Positions 8,468-16,899 of a stretch of DNA of 64,000 bases are shown piece by piece. Both the position numbers and the translations under genes were made by a program. Source of the DNA: Sulfuricella sp. T08 (GTDB lineage Bacteria; Pseudomonadota; Gammaproteobacteria; Burkholderiales; Sulfuricellaceae); contig NZ_DF967522.1 in NCBI RefSeq assembly GCF_000971475.1, positions 21,257 to 85,256 of the forward strand. The letters run 5' to 3'. The notes under the pieces are model-generated. The model searched no databases and was not told the DNA's origin. It was given only the letters and a program-made list of their open reading frames with translations. The number at the start of each line of letters is the position of its first letter. Within the stretch, counting starts at the first letter, position 1.

Positions 8468-9244
8468 TTATTGCACTGCCGTTTTCGCAGCAGCCGGTTT
8501 TGCCAGGGCTACCGGTGTGGCCTGGGATTTCTCGCTGAGATAACGCTCGATCTGAAAGCTCTTGATCCCACCCGGCACCAGGCGGCCATCGGCGAACACC
8601 AGACCCGGCGTACCATTGATCCAGGATTTCTGGGCGACTTCCTGGATCTCCTTGAACGGAGGCTCGCAGGGCTTATCGCTCGCTGCGGGCTCCTTGTGGT
8701 TCAGCATCAATTCATCCCAGGCTTTGGCACGGTCCGCACTGCACCAAACCAGCTTGGCCTTGCGTTCGGCATCGGGGTGGATTTCGTTGAGGGGAAAGAG
8801 AAAAGTATAGATAGTCACGTCGCTGACCTTGGCCAGTTCTTGCTCCAGTTCCTGGCAAAACGGGCACTCCGGGTCGGAGAACACGGCGATCTTGCGACTG
8901 CCGTCGCCCTTCACCTTGACGATGGCCTTATCCAGCGGCAAGGAAGCAAAATCGACGTGCATCAATTCCTGGGTGCGCGCCTCGACCAGGTTTTTATTGG
9001 TTTTGAGGTCTATCACCTTGCCGATGAAGGCAACATTGGCGTTTTCATCCGTGTAAAACACGTTGAAGCCGTTGATCACCACTTCGTACAAGCCGCCATA
9101 GGGCGCCTTGGTGATGGCGCCGATTTGCGCGCCGGGCATGCGCTCGGTCAGTTGCTGGCGCATTTTTTCTGTATCCACGCCAGCATGGGCGCTGGAAAAT
9201 GCCGCGTATAAAGATAAGGCGATCAGGCTCTGCTTCAACATCAT
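8468..9244 (-). CDS. dsbC: DsbC-like periplasmic thiol:disulfide isomerase
   Basis: 258-residue product with a signal peptide (1-21, ending SSAHA), an N-terminal dimerisation domain (about 22-85), a linker helix and a thioredoxin-fold catalytic domain from about 115. The active site is CPFC at 127-130 within SDPECPFCQ, and the cis-proline loop is TPGLVF near 212. E. coli DsbC uses CGYC, so the dipeptide differs; CPFC variants are known in this family. It should shuffle wrong disulfides in periplasmic proteins, with DsbD as the reductant. The start is supported by AAGGAG 6 nt upstream of tandem ATGs. The C-terminus carries an Ala/Lys/Pro-rich extension. Nearby Cys-containing exported proteins are possible clients (inference). 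Confidence 0.85.
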   Translation of the reverse strand: MMLKQSLIALSLYAAFSSAHAGVDTEKMRQQLTERMPGAQIGAITKAPYGGLYEVVINGFNVFYTDENANVAFIGKVIDLKTNKNLVEARTQELMHVDFASLPLDKAIVKVKGDGSRKIAVFSDPECPFCQELEQELAKVSDVTIYTFLFPLNEIHPDAERKAKLVWCSADRAKAWDELMLNHKEPAASDKPCEPPFKEIQEVAQKSWINGTPGLVFADGRLVPGGIKSFQIERYLSEKSQATPVALAKPAAAKTAVQ

Positions 9245-9548
9245 TGTTACTCCTTAGAATTGGGGAAGCTATTGGCGCCGTTTTTCATGTATGAACGAAC
9301 GCATAGAGGCGAAAATAATACGAGCCTAATATTAAAAACTGATGACAACAGGGGGGAACGGGGCAAATCGCAGTGAACGGCTCGGGGAAAGGGAATACGC
9401 GCTACGCCGTGGAGGGGCTCGGCCACTTCAAAACGCGAATCAATCTGTAGGGTGCGTCCCACGCACCAAATGAGAGTGGTGAGTGGGACGCACCCTACAT
9501 TTCACTATTGATTTCGGATCGAGGCAAACCATGAAATAACCACCCATT
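9245..9548. other. Intergenic region upstream of dsbC-like gene
   Basis: No gene supported. The dsbC-like promoter should lie near 9260-9340. A perfect long palindrome is at 9446-9499. Confidence 0.45.
9446..9499. repeat. Perfect 17-bp inverted repeat (tagggtgcgtccca type)
   Basis: TGTAGGGTGCGTCCCAC at 9446-9462 is mirrored exactly at 9483-9499 with a 20-nt loop. It resembles the GTAGGGTGCG... palindromes scattered in intergenic DNA of many bacteria. It sits between the pseudopilin stop and dsbC and could also end transcripts, though no T-run follows. Confidence 0.7.
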
Positions 9549-10370
9549 CTATTTGTAGCATTGCACGTATTGTGCGCGCGCCGCCTGTATGCACCCCCTG
9601 CCAGCGCCCCGGCAACCGGCAATCGCAGCGCTGAATGCGTTTTGACATTCCGTGATACGCGGCCACTCAGGGACCGAATTTTGTTGCTGAGGTGGCGTAG
9701 GCTCAACGACTGGAATGCTCTGCTGGGCTTCTACCTGGGGCTCGGCTTCAGTCTGGTTCACGGCATCAGACGGGCCGGGTGGCGGTACTACAGCATCGGA
9801 AACTGTCGCATTGCTTGCCACCCCCCCCGTCGCGGCGATCACCCCGGCCTTCGCGATAAAGCGCCATTCGTAATAATGCCGCTTGCCCGCCAGTTCCGCA
9901 TATTCCGGATCGAAGTTGGCGGTTTTAATCGGCTCTCCGTCAGACAAGCTGTACAAGCCGACGATGCCCTGGTCTGCGCCCCTCAGCAGCCCCCATTCGG
10001 TGCTGCCGGTCATGGGATCTCGGTATATCACGCGCAGATAACGCCTGATGTCGGGACGGCGATCATCCTGCAACAGGTCCTCGATTTTTTGGGGAAATTT
10101 CCTGGCCTTGCCCGGCGGCGGGTTTTCATAATATCCCTCCAGCGCCTGACGGAACTGGTTGCCGACGAACAGCAACTCGCGCTCCTTTTCCCGCTGCCGG
10201 GTCTGCTGCCACACTGTTCCCGTTGCCGCCAGTGCAACGCCAATAAAAGCCACGGCAAGGAGTACGCCAATATAGGTAAACCCGCCACATGAACGGCCAG
10301 GCCGAATCAATTTCAGGTGACGCGCGGAGCATCCCCGGGCATTTCTGGTCGAACCCATCAGCAGGAACAC
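9549..10370 (-). CDS. Type II secretion / type IV pilus-like pseudopilin
   Basis: 273 residues. A basic leader ends CGG before FTYIGVLLAVAFIGVALAA, a class III signal with prepilin-peptidase cleavage expected at G/F (about residue 30). A coiled region and a GspG-like body follow: DPMTGSTEWGLLR near 115-130 is typical of prepilin-like proteins encoded beside MSHA or T2SS genes. The C-terminal third is Pro/Gln-rich and ends with a short Cys-containing segment (ECQ, GCRG, GCIQ, QCYK). The leader is long, so a shorter start (for example at 10332 or nearby) is possible. It stands alone, with no secretion ATPase or other pseudopilins nearby. Confidence 0.68.
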   Translation of the reverse strand: MFLLMGSTRNARGCSARHLKLIRPGRSCGGFTYIGVLLAVAFIGVALAATGTVWQQTRQREKERELLFVGNQFRQALEGYYENPPPGKARKFPQKIEDLLQDDRRPDIRRYLRVIYRDPMTGSTEWGLLRGADQGIVGLYSLSDGEPIKTANFDPEYAELAGKRHYYEWRFIAKAGVIAATGGVASNATVSDAVVPPPGPSDAVNQTEAEPQVEAQQSIPVVEPTPPQQQNSVPEWPRITECQNAFSAAIAGCRGAGRGCIQAARAQYVQCYK

Positions 10371-10380
10371 CGGCAGGCTA

Positions 10381-10480
10381 CCTCCCCCTTTGTGAAAGGG
10401 GGATTGAGGGGGATTTGGCGGAGCCGGGATTTGCCGCCACCGTTAAATCCCCCCTGCCCCCCTTTCACAAAGGGGGGGGG
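10381..10480. repeat. Inverted pair of CCTCCCCCTTT repeats (BIME-like)
   Basis: One copy at 10381-10417 (CCTCCCCCTTTGTGAAAGGG and following GATTGAGGGGGATTT) faces an inverted copy at 10445-10480 (AAATCCCCCC... CTTTCACAAAGGGG). Each copy is itself a hairpin and the pair can form a larger one. Located just upstream of the pseudopilin start and downstream of the EpsA-like gene, which reads in the same direction. Confidence 0.75.
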
Positions 10481-10560
10481 CACTGTTTTAACGTGACTAA
10501 CTAGTAGAGCCCAAATGGGGTTAAGACTTCCATGCACCGGATCGAAAGAAGCCCTGCTCA

Positions 10561-11364
10561 TTACGCTTTCAGCACGCCAATATTGATGGCGAGCGTCACG
10601 GCATGGCCTCGGTTACTGGCCTTCAGCTTTCTCAGGATTCTTTGCACGTGGTTCTTGACCGTCAGCGGACTGAGAGCCAGCTCTTCGGCAATCTGCTGAT
10701 TGGTCTTGCCGAGCTTGATATGATGGAGAACCTGCACTTCGCGCGCCGTCACCGAAGGCACGTTCTGCACGCCAGCCATGCCTGCATCCGGCTCTTCATT
10801 GGCAATGACACGAGAAAGCGTGGTATGGAGAAATGGCACCAGCAATTGCAGGAGATATTCGACGTGCGATCCGAGCGGCATCTCTACCCTGGAAAAACAG
10901 AAATAACTTTTCAACCGCCCATCCGGGCCGCGCTGGCCATCCGCTGCGGCACTGCGCAGTTCGGAGTGCTCCAGCAAAGGCAGCAAGGCCTCTTCAAAAT
11001 ACCTTTTGGGCGCGCCCGTTCCCAGCATACAGGCGTGCCCGGTTTCATTCGAATGCGAAATCATCCGCGGCAACAGTCCTTCCTCCGGATGGCATACCTC
11101 CGAAAAGCGCGTCTCGTCGAAGTAGCGGGAACTGGAAAATCGCATGAACCGCATCGGCAAGTCAGGTCCCATTGCAAATCCACACACCAGTATTTCATGA
11201 GGCAGCAAAAATTGTATCGCCCCCTGGCTCCAGGAAAAGAAATGGTGAATGTTCGCCACCCGCAGTGAGCTGTTGATGATTGCAACCAGATGATCCTGGT
11301 CTTCACCTTCCAGCGTGCGATGCTCTCTCTCTTTTAAAACCATGGTGTTATTATTAAAATCCAT
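10561..11364 (-). CDS. epsA: LuxR-type regulator, EpsA-like (PEP-CTERM/exopolysaccharide associated)
   Basis: 267 residues: an N-terminal sensory region without a recognised fold and a C-terminal LuxR/FixJ helix-turn-helix at about 203-260 (VTAREVQVLHHI, GKTNQQIAEEL, SPLTVKNHVQRILRKL). Overall organisation matches the EpsA regulators found with PEP-CTERM and exosortase loci in betaproteobacteria. This suggests it controls exopolysaccharide or PEP-CTERM genes, possibly including 6989-7876. No receiver domain or Asp phospho-site is apparent. The family name is from recognition and the target genes are inference. Confidence 0.7.
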   Translation of the reverse strand: MDFNNNTMVLKEREHRTLEGEDQDHLVAIINSSLRVANIHHFFSWSQGAIQFLLPHEILVCGFAMGPDLPMRFMRFSSSRYFDETRFSEVCHPEEGLLPRMISHSNETGHACMLGTGAPKRYFEEALLPLLEHSELRSAAADGQRGPDGRLKSYFCFSRVEMPLGSHVEYLLQLLVPFLHTTLSRVIANEEPDAGMAGVQNVPSVTAREVQVLHHIKLGKTNQQIAEELALSPLTVKNHVQRILRKLKASNRGHAVTLAINIGVLKA

Positions 11365-11674
11365 GTCGGACTGTGCTCCGATCTGTTGTGGAGGCGCCTA
11401 TGATATTTTTATTTTCGTTACACCTTTATGACGTTTTTGTGAATTTTTGGCTGGACTGGCCGTTGAACGACTTTCTAGTGCAATTTGGCGAAGCCGAATT
11501 CCTTTGTTCACAGTAGTCAGCAGGTCATCTTCCGCCATATTTTAGCTCTGACATAACTCGCTACGCGCATTAGTCTGCACTGAAATACACCCTGATCTTT
11601 TATTGTTTTAGCTCCGACTAACGCGCTGCGCGCATTAGTCTGCACTGAAACACCCCCTGATTTCCAAACGAATA
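11365..11674. other. Intergenic region with duplicated element
   Basis: No gene supported. It contains an AT-rich promoter-like stretch just upstream of the EpsA-like gene (11400-11460), the tandem duplication at 11540-11661 and a hairpin that reaches into the next gene. Confidence 0.5.
11540..11661. repeat. Tandem direct repeat of about 56 bp with palindromic core
   Basis: Copy 1 is 11540-11596 and copy 2 is 11606-11661. Both run TTTTAGCTC, a palindrome of the type GACTAACGCG-CTG-CGCGCATTAGTC, then TGCACTGAAA and ACACC(C)CCTGAT. Copy 2 has the better palindrome; copy 1 has drifted. The end of copy 2 is also the left arm of the hairpin at 11650-11689. Confidence 0.75.
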
Positions 11675-11689
11675 TCAGGGGGTGTTTTC
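11650..11689 (-). terminator. Terminator-like hairpin spanning the stop of the 224-aa gene
   Basis: AACACCCCCTGAT pairs with ATCAGGGGGTGTT around a 12-nt loop. On the minus strand the first arm contains the last three sense codons and the TGA stop of the upstream gene. Only three T follow, so termination strength is uncertain. Confidence 0.55.
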
Positions 11690-12349
11690 TTCCACGAACT
11701 GAGGGAAATACTCTGCGGCGACGATGTAGGTGCCATCGCAATTAAACGACGCTCGCACGATCCCCTGGCTCAGGGAAATTGCGGCATTGCGCAAATAGTA
11801 GCCCTCTATGCCGCGCAGGCGGTTTAGTGATTGAACAACCTGCTTGATGTCTTTTTTCGCCATCGGCTTCCATTCCTCGCGCTGGCGATCCATCAGCGTA
11901 CGCCAGTGGGGAGGCAGGTATTCCCGCAGAGGTCCGGTCTGCACCGTATTGCGCACACGGCCGATGATCTTCATTTTCTTCTGATAGGGTACTTTCACGA
12001 AATGCCGTTCTACATAGCCCGGCTGGATCAGGGCAATGGCATCGTGAATCTCGTAATTGAAGGGATTGAACACCGACTCGGTGCGTACCTCGCTGCTATT
12101 GAAGCCAACATAGATACTGAAACAGCCGGTTTTCCGCAGCAACCAATCACAAGTTTCCAGTACTTTTCCCGCTTCCAGGTCGATCCGGCTTTCCTGGCGG
12201 GGGCGCAGAGATGCGGTTTCACGCAGGGACGGATCACCCTTGATGCTGACAAACAGCTTGTCCGGCGGCAGCCCGAAAGTGCCGACGATTGCCTCGTGGA
12301 CGACGCACAGCTTCTTGTCGTCCTCATCAGGTAAAGTTGGGCAATTCAT
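11675..12349 (-). CDS. Unrecognised 224-residue protein
   Basis: I do not recognise this family. There is no signal peptide or membrane segment. It is rich in charged residues, with a basic stretch near 125-135 (PYQKKMKIIGR) and a C-terminal part (about 165-215) that looks like a small alpha/beta unit (LRGIEGYYLRNAAISL...VRASFNCDGTYIVA). It follows the EAL-CBS-GGDEF gene by 114 bp on the same strand, with a repeat copy between them, so co-expression and a role near c-di-GMP signalling are possible but unproven. The ATG at 12349 has AAGGG upstream, partly supplied by the repeat. Codon use looks like that of its neighbours. Confidence 0.7.
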   Translation of the reverse strand: MNCPTLPDEDDKKLCVVHEAIVGTFGLPPDKLFVSIKGDPSLRETASLRPRQESRIDLEAGKVLETCDWLLRKTGCFSIYVGFNSSEVRTESVFNPFNYEIHDAIALIQPGYVERHFVKVPYQKKMKIIGRVRNTVQTGPLREYLPPHWRTLMDRQREEWKPMAKKDIKQVVQSLNRLRGIEGYYLRNAAISLSQGIVRASFNCDGTYIVAAEYFPQFVEENTP

Positions 12350-12350
12350 A

Positions 12351-12408
12351 ACAAGCGCCCTTCCCGTTCGCCTCCTCGCCCGCTTGCGGGAGAGGATTGA
12401 GGAGAGGG
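12351..12408. repeat. Dispersed repeat, copy 1 of a near-identical pair
   Basis: AACAAGCGCCCTTCCCGTTC, CCTCCTCGCCCGCTTGCGGG and AGAGGATTGAGGAGAGGGC. It is nearly the same over about 58 bp as 48805-48862, 36 kb away. The core is the hairpin CCCGC-TT-GCGGG. Confidence 0.75.
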
Positions 12409-12463
12409 CTTCATGGCGTGGGACAATCCCGGATAAAACCTCGCTTCGTTCATGGCTCTCATT

Positions 12464-14389
12464 TCATGAGCACTTGGCACGACGCTCGACAAACAGGCTG
12501 TTGCCGGAAATCCCCTTGGCCTGCTTTTTCGCTTCAGCTGCAGCAGCCGAAATTGTATGGTGCGAAGCCTGCTTGCAGGGCTCGACTTGCACGGCGCCGA
12601 TGGAAAGACTGGTTAGCGGATAGAACACTTCTTCGCCATGGCGATCCTTGGCAATATAGCCTTCCCGCGCCCTGTCCTCGACACTGAAGAAGCCCAGAAT
12701 GGCATCCGCAAAACGATCCAGGGCTCTCTTGCAACGGGCTTCCCAGTTGGCACTTTGAAACAGGATGATGAAATCATCGCCGCCGATGTGCCCGATAAAA
12801 TCCTGGTCCGGGTCGCACACTTCGGTGAGAATTTTCCCGGTAAGCTGGATTACGTTGTCGCCGCTATGGTAGCCGAAGACATCATTGAACGGCTTGAAAT
12901 GGTCCAGGTCACAGTAACAGGCACAAAACTCAGCCCCGCCCTGCAGTAACTGGTCGATCTGCTCACTGATCGGCACATTGCCAGGCAGCATGGTTAGCGG
13001 GTTGGCATAGCGCGCGGCGCTGATCTGCATCTGGGTGATTTCCCGCACCAGATCGTGACCGGTTCCCATGCCGAGATATTTCCCGTGATCGGTGATGATG
13101 AAGCCGTTCGACAGGTGGTGCCGGTCTGCCTCCACGATAACGTGACTTAATTCCTGGAGACTCATATCTTTCTCCACAATCAGCGGAGAGGGATCCATCA
13201 ACCGGATGCAGGGTTTCTTGCCATAGAGTTCGCGCCGATAGGGGCGAGCCAAGTTATCGATCAGTGCGTTTCGGTTGATCAGACCCACCGGCAATCCGCC
13301 TTTCACAACGGGCAAGGCCTGCAGTTCAGGGTCGCCGATGAACATTTGATAAACCACATCGTTGGAAATATCCGGCGATACCGCCTGGCACTCGCGCATC
13401 AGCCTGAGCACGGAAACCGTCTTCTGGCTAGCCCTGTAGTTCGGGGGAAAACCGGGAGAAACCGTCTTTTCCAAAGCCTTGACTACTTCGGCAGAAAGCA
13501 CCAGGGCCGGCTGGCCGGTGGGGCGGGCGAGGTAATATCCCTGGCCGCAGGTTATGCCGATATCTTTGATTATCCGAAGCTCTGCCTCGGTTTCGATGCC
13601 CTCGGCAACGACCCTGGTACCCGACTTCTCGGCGATCTGCTGGATCGAGCTGACAAACTGGTGTTTTACCGTGTCCTGATCGATGCCCTGGATGAAATGC
13701 ATGTCTATCTTGACATATTCTGGACGCAGCTCCGACCATAGACGCAGGCTGGAAAAACCCTCACCCAGATCATCAATGGCGATTTCGAACCCCATGGCAC
13801 GGTAATGCTTCGCCGCTGCACGCAGCAAATTATAGTCATAGGTGCGCTGGTTTTCCGTCAACTCGATAATTATTCGATCCGGTCTCAATCCAAGATTGTG
13901 GATGTAGGCCAGCGTTTCGCCATGCCTGGTATTCTGCTGCAACAGGCATTCCGGGCTGACGTTGAGAAACAGCTTGCCGGGCAGGTTCAACCGGGCGAAG
14001 CTTTCCAGCACCACCTGGCGACTCAGATACTCCACCTCCACGGACAAGCCATTTTCGTTTGCCGCACGAAATAGATTAAGGGGTGAATGCAAGGGGCTAT
14101 CGGAAGGCCCGCGAATCAGCCCCTCGTAACCGGCTATCTCGCCATTGCCCATCAAGACAACAGGCTGAAACAAAGCGGTTAGCCGGCGCTGCGCGATGAT
14201 TTCCCGCAACCACAGGCGTGCCTGCGTTTCGTTTTCATCCCAGACTGCCGATTCGAAACGGCACGTGGCATCCTGCAGCGGCGGCACAAGAGATGCCATG
14301 GCCATGTGGCTGACAGCCTTTGCCTGAAACTTCGCGCTTCCCGGGGAACCGCCAGGAAATCCGAAAGGGATATTTAACGGCACTGGCAT
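12464..14389 (-). CDS. EAL-CBS-GGDEF c-di-GMP turnover protein
   Basis: About 641 residues, cytoplasmic, with no membrane segment. EAL phosphodiesterase domain at about 65-310: motif 1 is EGLIR rather than EALIR, and the other catalytic/metal elements are present (LNVSPE, IIELTEN, DDLGEG, VKID, VVAEGIE, QGYYLARP). A CBS-pair region at about 320-455 is probably a nucleotide sensor. GGDEF domain at about 460-630 with the active-site loop GGDDF. The EAL-CBS-GGDEF order is a known arrangement for bifunctional or c-di-GMP-degrading enzymes. I chose the ATG at 14389 because AGGAGG stands 8 nt upstream; the ATG at 14413 lacks such a site. It lies 84 bp after ppk on the same strand. Confidence 0.88.
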   Translation of the reverse strand: MPVPLNIPFGFPGGSPGSAKFQAKAVSHMAMASLVPPLQDATCRFESAVWDENETQARLWLREIIAQRRLTALFQPVVLMGNGEIAGYEGLIRGPSDSPLHSPLNLFRAANENGLSVEVEYLSRQVVLESFARLNLPGKLFLNVSPECLLQQNTRHGETLAYIHNLGLRPDRIIIELTENQRTYDYNLLRAAAKHYRAMGFEIAIDDLGEGFSSLRLWSELRPEYVKIDMHFIQGIDQDTVKHQFVSSIQQIAEKSGTRVVAEGIETEAELRIIKDIGITCGQGYYLARPTGQPALVLSAEVVKALEKTVSPGFPPNYRASQKTVSVLRLMRECQAVSPDISNDVVYQMFIGDPELQALPVVKGGLPVGLINRNALIDNLARPYRRELYGKKPCIRLMDPSPLIVEKDMSLQELSHVIVEADRHHLSNGFIITDHGKYLGMGTGHDLVREITQMQISAARYANPLTMLPGNVPISEQIDQLLQGGAEFCACYCDLDHFKPFNDVFGYHSGDNVIQLTGKILTEVCDPDQDFIGHIGGDDFIILFQSANWEARCKRALDRFADAILGFFSVEDRAREGYIAKDRHGEEVFYPLTSLSIGAVQVEPCKQASHHTISAAAAEAKKQAKGISGNSLFVERRAKCS

Positions 14390-14472
14390 CGCACTTCCTC
14401 CTGCATATTTCATTATGAGCGGGAGATGCTAAGCCTGTATTGTGACAGCAGTATTACTGCCGCGCGGGGCGA

Positions 14473-16548
14473 CTATTTCAGCGGCTGTGACAGCTCCTGC
14501 ATGAGCTGCATCTGAGCACAGGCAATCTTGCTGCCGCTGCGTGGACATTTGCGCCGGTAATTGCCTTCCGCATCCATTTCCCAGGCCTGACAGTTGTCCT
14601 TGAGATAGGGCTCCAGCCCTTCCTTGATGACGCGCCTCTTCAGCTTCGCATCCAGCACCGGAAAACAGACTTCGACCCGACGGAAGAAATTGCGCTGCAT
14701 CCAGTCGGCGCTGGACAGATAGATATCACGCGCACCGCCGTTGTAGAAATAAAAAATGCGTGAATGTTCGAGGAAGCGGCCGATGATGGAGCGCACCCGG
14801 ATATTTTCTGAAACGCCTGGAATTCCCGGCCGCAGGGCGCATACCCCGCGCACGATCAGATCGACCTTGACCCCGGCCTTGGACGCGTCATACAACGCGC
14901 TGATGATCTGCGGCTCGAGCAGGGAATTCATTTTGGCAACGATGAATGCCTTTTTGCCGGCACGCGCACACTCCGCCTCGGCATGGATCGACTCCATCAT
15001 TTTGCGGTGCAGGCTGAACGGTGACTGCAACAAATGATGCAGCTTGCTCGCCTGGCCCAAGCCGGTAAGCTGCATGAAGATGTCGTTGACGTCGCTGCCG
15101 ATCTCCTCGTTGCAGGTAAACAGGCCGAAATCGGTATACAGCTTGGCTGTACGTGGATGGTAATTGCCTGTGCCGAGATGGACGTAGCGGCGCAATCCAT
15201 CTTCCTCACGTCGTACCACCAGCAGCATTTTGGCATGGGTCTTGTAGCCGACGACGCCGTACACCACGTGGGCACCCGCCTCTTCCAGGCGCCCCGCCCA
15301 GTTGATATTGGCTTCCTCGTCGAAGCGGGCCAGCAGTTCCACCACCACGGTGACTTCCTTGCCGCTATGCACTGCCTTGATCAGCGCCTCCATCAGTACG
15401 GAATCGGTGCCGGTACGGTAGATGGTCTGCTTGATCGCCAGCACGTTGGGGTCGTCTGCCGCCTGCTGGATGAAATCGACGACCGGCGCAAACGACTCGA
15501 AGGGTTGGTGCAGCAGAATATCGCCACTTCTGATCGCCTGGAACATGTCGGGCTGCTTCGCCACCATCGGCGGGATGCTCGGAATGAAGGACGGATATTT
15601 GAGATCGGGCCGATCGACCCGGTCCGGAATCTGCATCAGCCGCACCAGGTTAACCGGACCCTTGACCTTGTAAAAATCTTCCTGGGTCAGGCCGAATTGT
15701 CCCAACAGGAAGCCGGCCATTTCCTCCGAACAGTTGTCCGCCACCTCCAGGCGCACGGCATTGCCGAAATTGCGCTGCGGCAGTTCACCTTGCAGCGCTT
15801 CGCGCAGGTTTTTGACCTCCTCGTCGTCGACGAACAGATTGGAGTTGCGGGTGACGCGGAACTGGTAGCAGCCCTTGATCTCCATGCCGGAAAACAGCTC
15901 TCCAACATGAGCGTGGAGAATCGAGGAAAGAAAGACGAAGCCATGCTCGCAGCCGGCCACTTCGGGCGGCAGCTTGATCACCCGTGGCAATGAGCGTGGC
16001 GCCTGCACAATGGCGGCGCCGGATGCGCGGCCGAAAGCATCCTTGCCTTCCAACTCGACGGCAAAGTTCAGACTCTTGTTCAGCACGCGCGGAAAAGGAT
16101 GGGCGGGATCGAGGCCGATCGGGGAAAGCACCGGCATCAACTCGCGAAAGAAAAAATCCTTGATCCATTCGCCCTGGCCATCATGCCAGTGGGTACGGCG
16201 CAGAAAGCGGATATCGTGCAGCGCCAACTCAGGAAGGATCCCCTCATTCAGCAGCCGATATTGCTGCTCCACCAGTTCGTGCGCCTGCTCGGTAACCCGT
16301 TTGAATACCTGACGCGCCGACATGCCATCCGGCCCCGTCGCGGTGGCATGAAGGGCGATCTGCTCCTTCAGTCCGGCGGTGCGGACCTCAAAGAACTCGT
16401 CCAGGTTGCTGCTGACGATGCACAGAAACTTCAGCCGCTCCAGGAGCGGGTTGCGATGATCTTCCGCCTGGGCCAGCACCCGACGGTTGAAGGCAAGCAG
16501 GCCGAGCTCGCGGTTGAGGTAGTATTCCGGGCCGTGCGGTGCAATCAT
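14473..16548 (-). CDS. ppk: Polyphosphate kinase 1
   Basis: Reversible transfer of ATP gamma-phosphate into polyphosphate chains. The 691-residue length is normal. The N-terminal domain starts YYLNRELGLLAFNRRVL and SSNLDEFFEVR, both typical of PPK1. The C-terminal phospholipase-D-like catalytic half has KTHAKMLLVVRRE and HLGTGNYHPRTAKLYTDFGL, the region of the phosphohistidine, and the late HSRIFYF and SSADWMQRN motifs. The start follows yggX by 9 bp. Order argA-yggX-ppk on one strand suggests an operon. Polyphosphate could link to the PstS-like protein nearby, but that is speculation. Confidence 0.96.
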   Translation of the reverse strand: MIAPHGPEYYLNRELGLLAFNRRVLAQAEDHRNPLLERLKFLCIVSSNLDEFFEVRTAGLKEQIALHATATGPDGMSARQVFKRVTEQAHELVEQQYRLLNEGILPELALHDIRFLRRTHWHDGQGEWIKDFFFRELMPVLSPIGLDPAHPFPRVLNKSLNFAVELEGKDAFGRASGAAIVQAPRSLPRVIKLPPEVAGCEHGFVFLSSILHAHVGELFSGMEIKGCYQFRVTRNSNLFVDDEEVKNLREALQGELPQRNFGNAVRLEVADNCSEEMAGFLLGQFGLTQEDFYKVKGPVNLVRLMQIPDRVDRPDLKYPSFIPSIPPMVAKQPDMFQAIRSGDILLHQPFESFAPVVDFIQQAADDPNVLAIKQTIYRTGTDSVLMEALIKAVHSGKEVTVVVELLARFDEEANINWAGRLEEAGAHVVYGVVGYKTHAKMLLVVRREEDGLRRYVHLGTGNYHPRTAKLYTDFGLFTCNEEIGSDVNDIFMQLTGLGQASKLHHLLQSPFSLHRKMMESIHAEAECARAGKKAFIVAKMNSLLEPQIISALYDASKAGVKVDLIVRGVCALRPGIPGVSENIRVRSIIGRFLEHSRIFYFYNGGARDIYLSSADWMQRNFFRRVEVCFPVLDAKLKRRVIKEGLEPYLKDNCQAWEMDAEGNYRRKCPRSGSKIACAQMQLMQELSQPLK

Positions 16549-16557
16549 GAAATCAGC

Positions 16558-16830
16558 TTAGTGCTTCGGTGGCACGAAACCCGACACGGTATCCGCTCCG
16601 GCACCGAAGAAATAGGACTCCACCTGTTCCGCCAGGTACTTGCGCGCGGCGGCATCGGCCATGTTGAGGCGATTCTCGTTGATCAACATGGTCTGGTGCT
16701 TAAGCCAAGCCGCCCAGGCTTCCTTGGAAACATTTTCCCAAATCCGCTTGCCGAGTTCGCCGGGATAGGGCGGAAAATCCAGCCCATCCGCTTCACGGCC
16801 GAGCTTGACGCATTTCACTGTTCTTGCCAT
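16558..16830 (-). CDS. yggX: Fe(2+)-trafficking protein YggX family
   Basis: 90-residue small cytoplasmic protein starting [11 protein letters not shown], with the conserved Cys at position 7 and the typical [21 protein letters not shown] and [15 protein letters not shown] stretches of YggX, which protects Fe-S proteins from oxidative damage and helps iron transfer. GGAG lies about 7 nt before the ATG. It sits 69 bp after argA and 9 bp before ppk, all on the minus strand. Confidence 0.95.
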   Translation of the reverse strand: MARTVKCVKLGREADGLDFPPYPGELGKRIWENVSKEAWAAWLKHQTMLINENRLNMADAAARKYLAEQVESYFFGAGADTVSGFVPPKH

Positions 16831-16899
16831 TTCATTACTCCGTTCAAAATAGTGTTACTTCTTTAAAGAATGCACTTAAAATTATTACAAAAAAATGAT

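Noticed and set aside
11540..11661. Possible CRISPR-like direct repeats
   Set aside because: Only two copies, separated by about 9 bp and without a spacer of typical size; the unit contains a palindrome and no cas genes are near.
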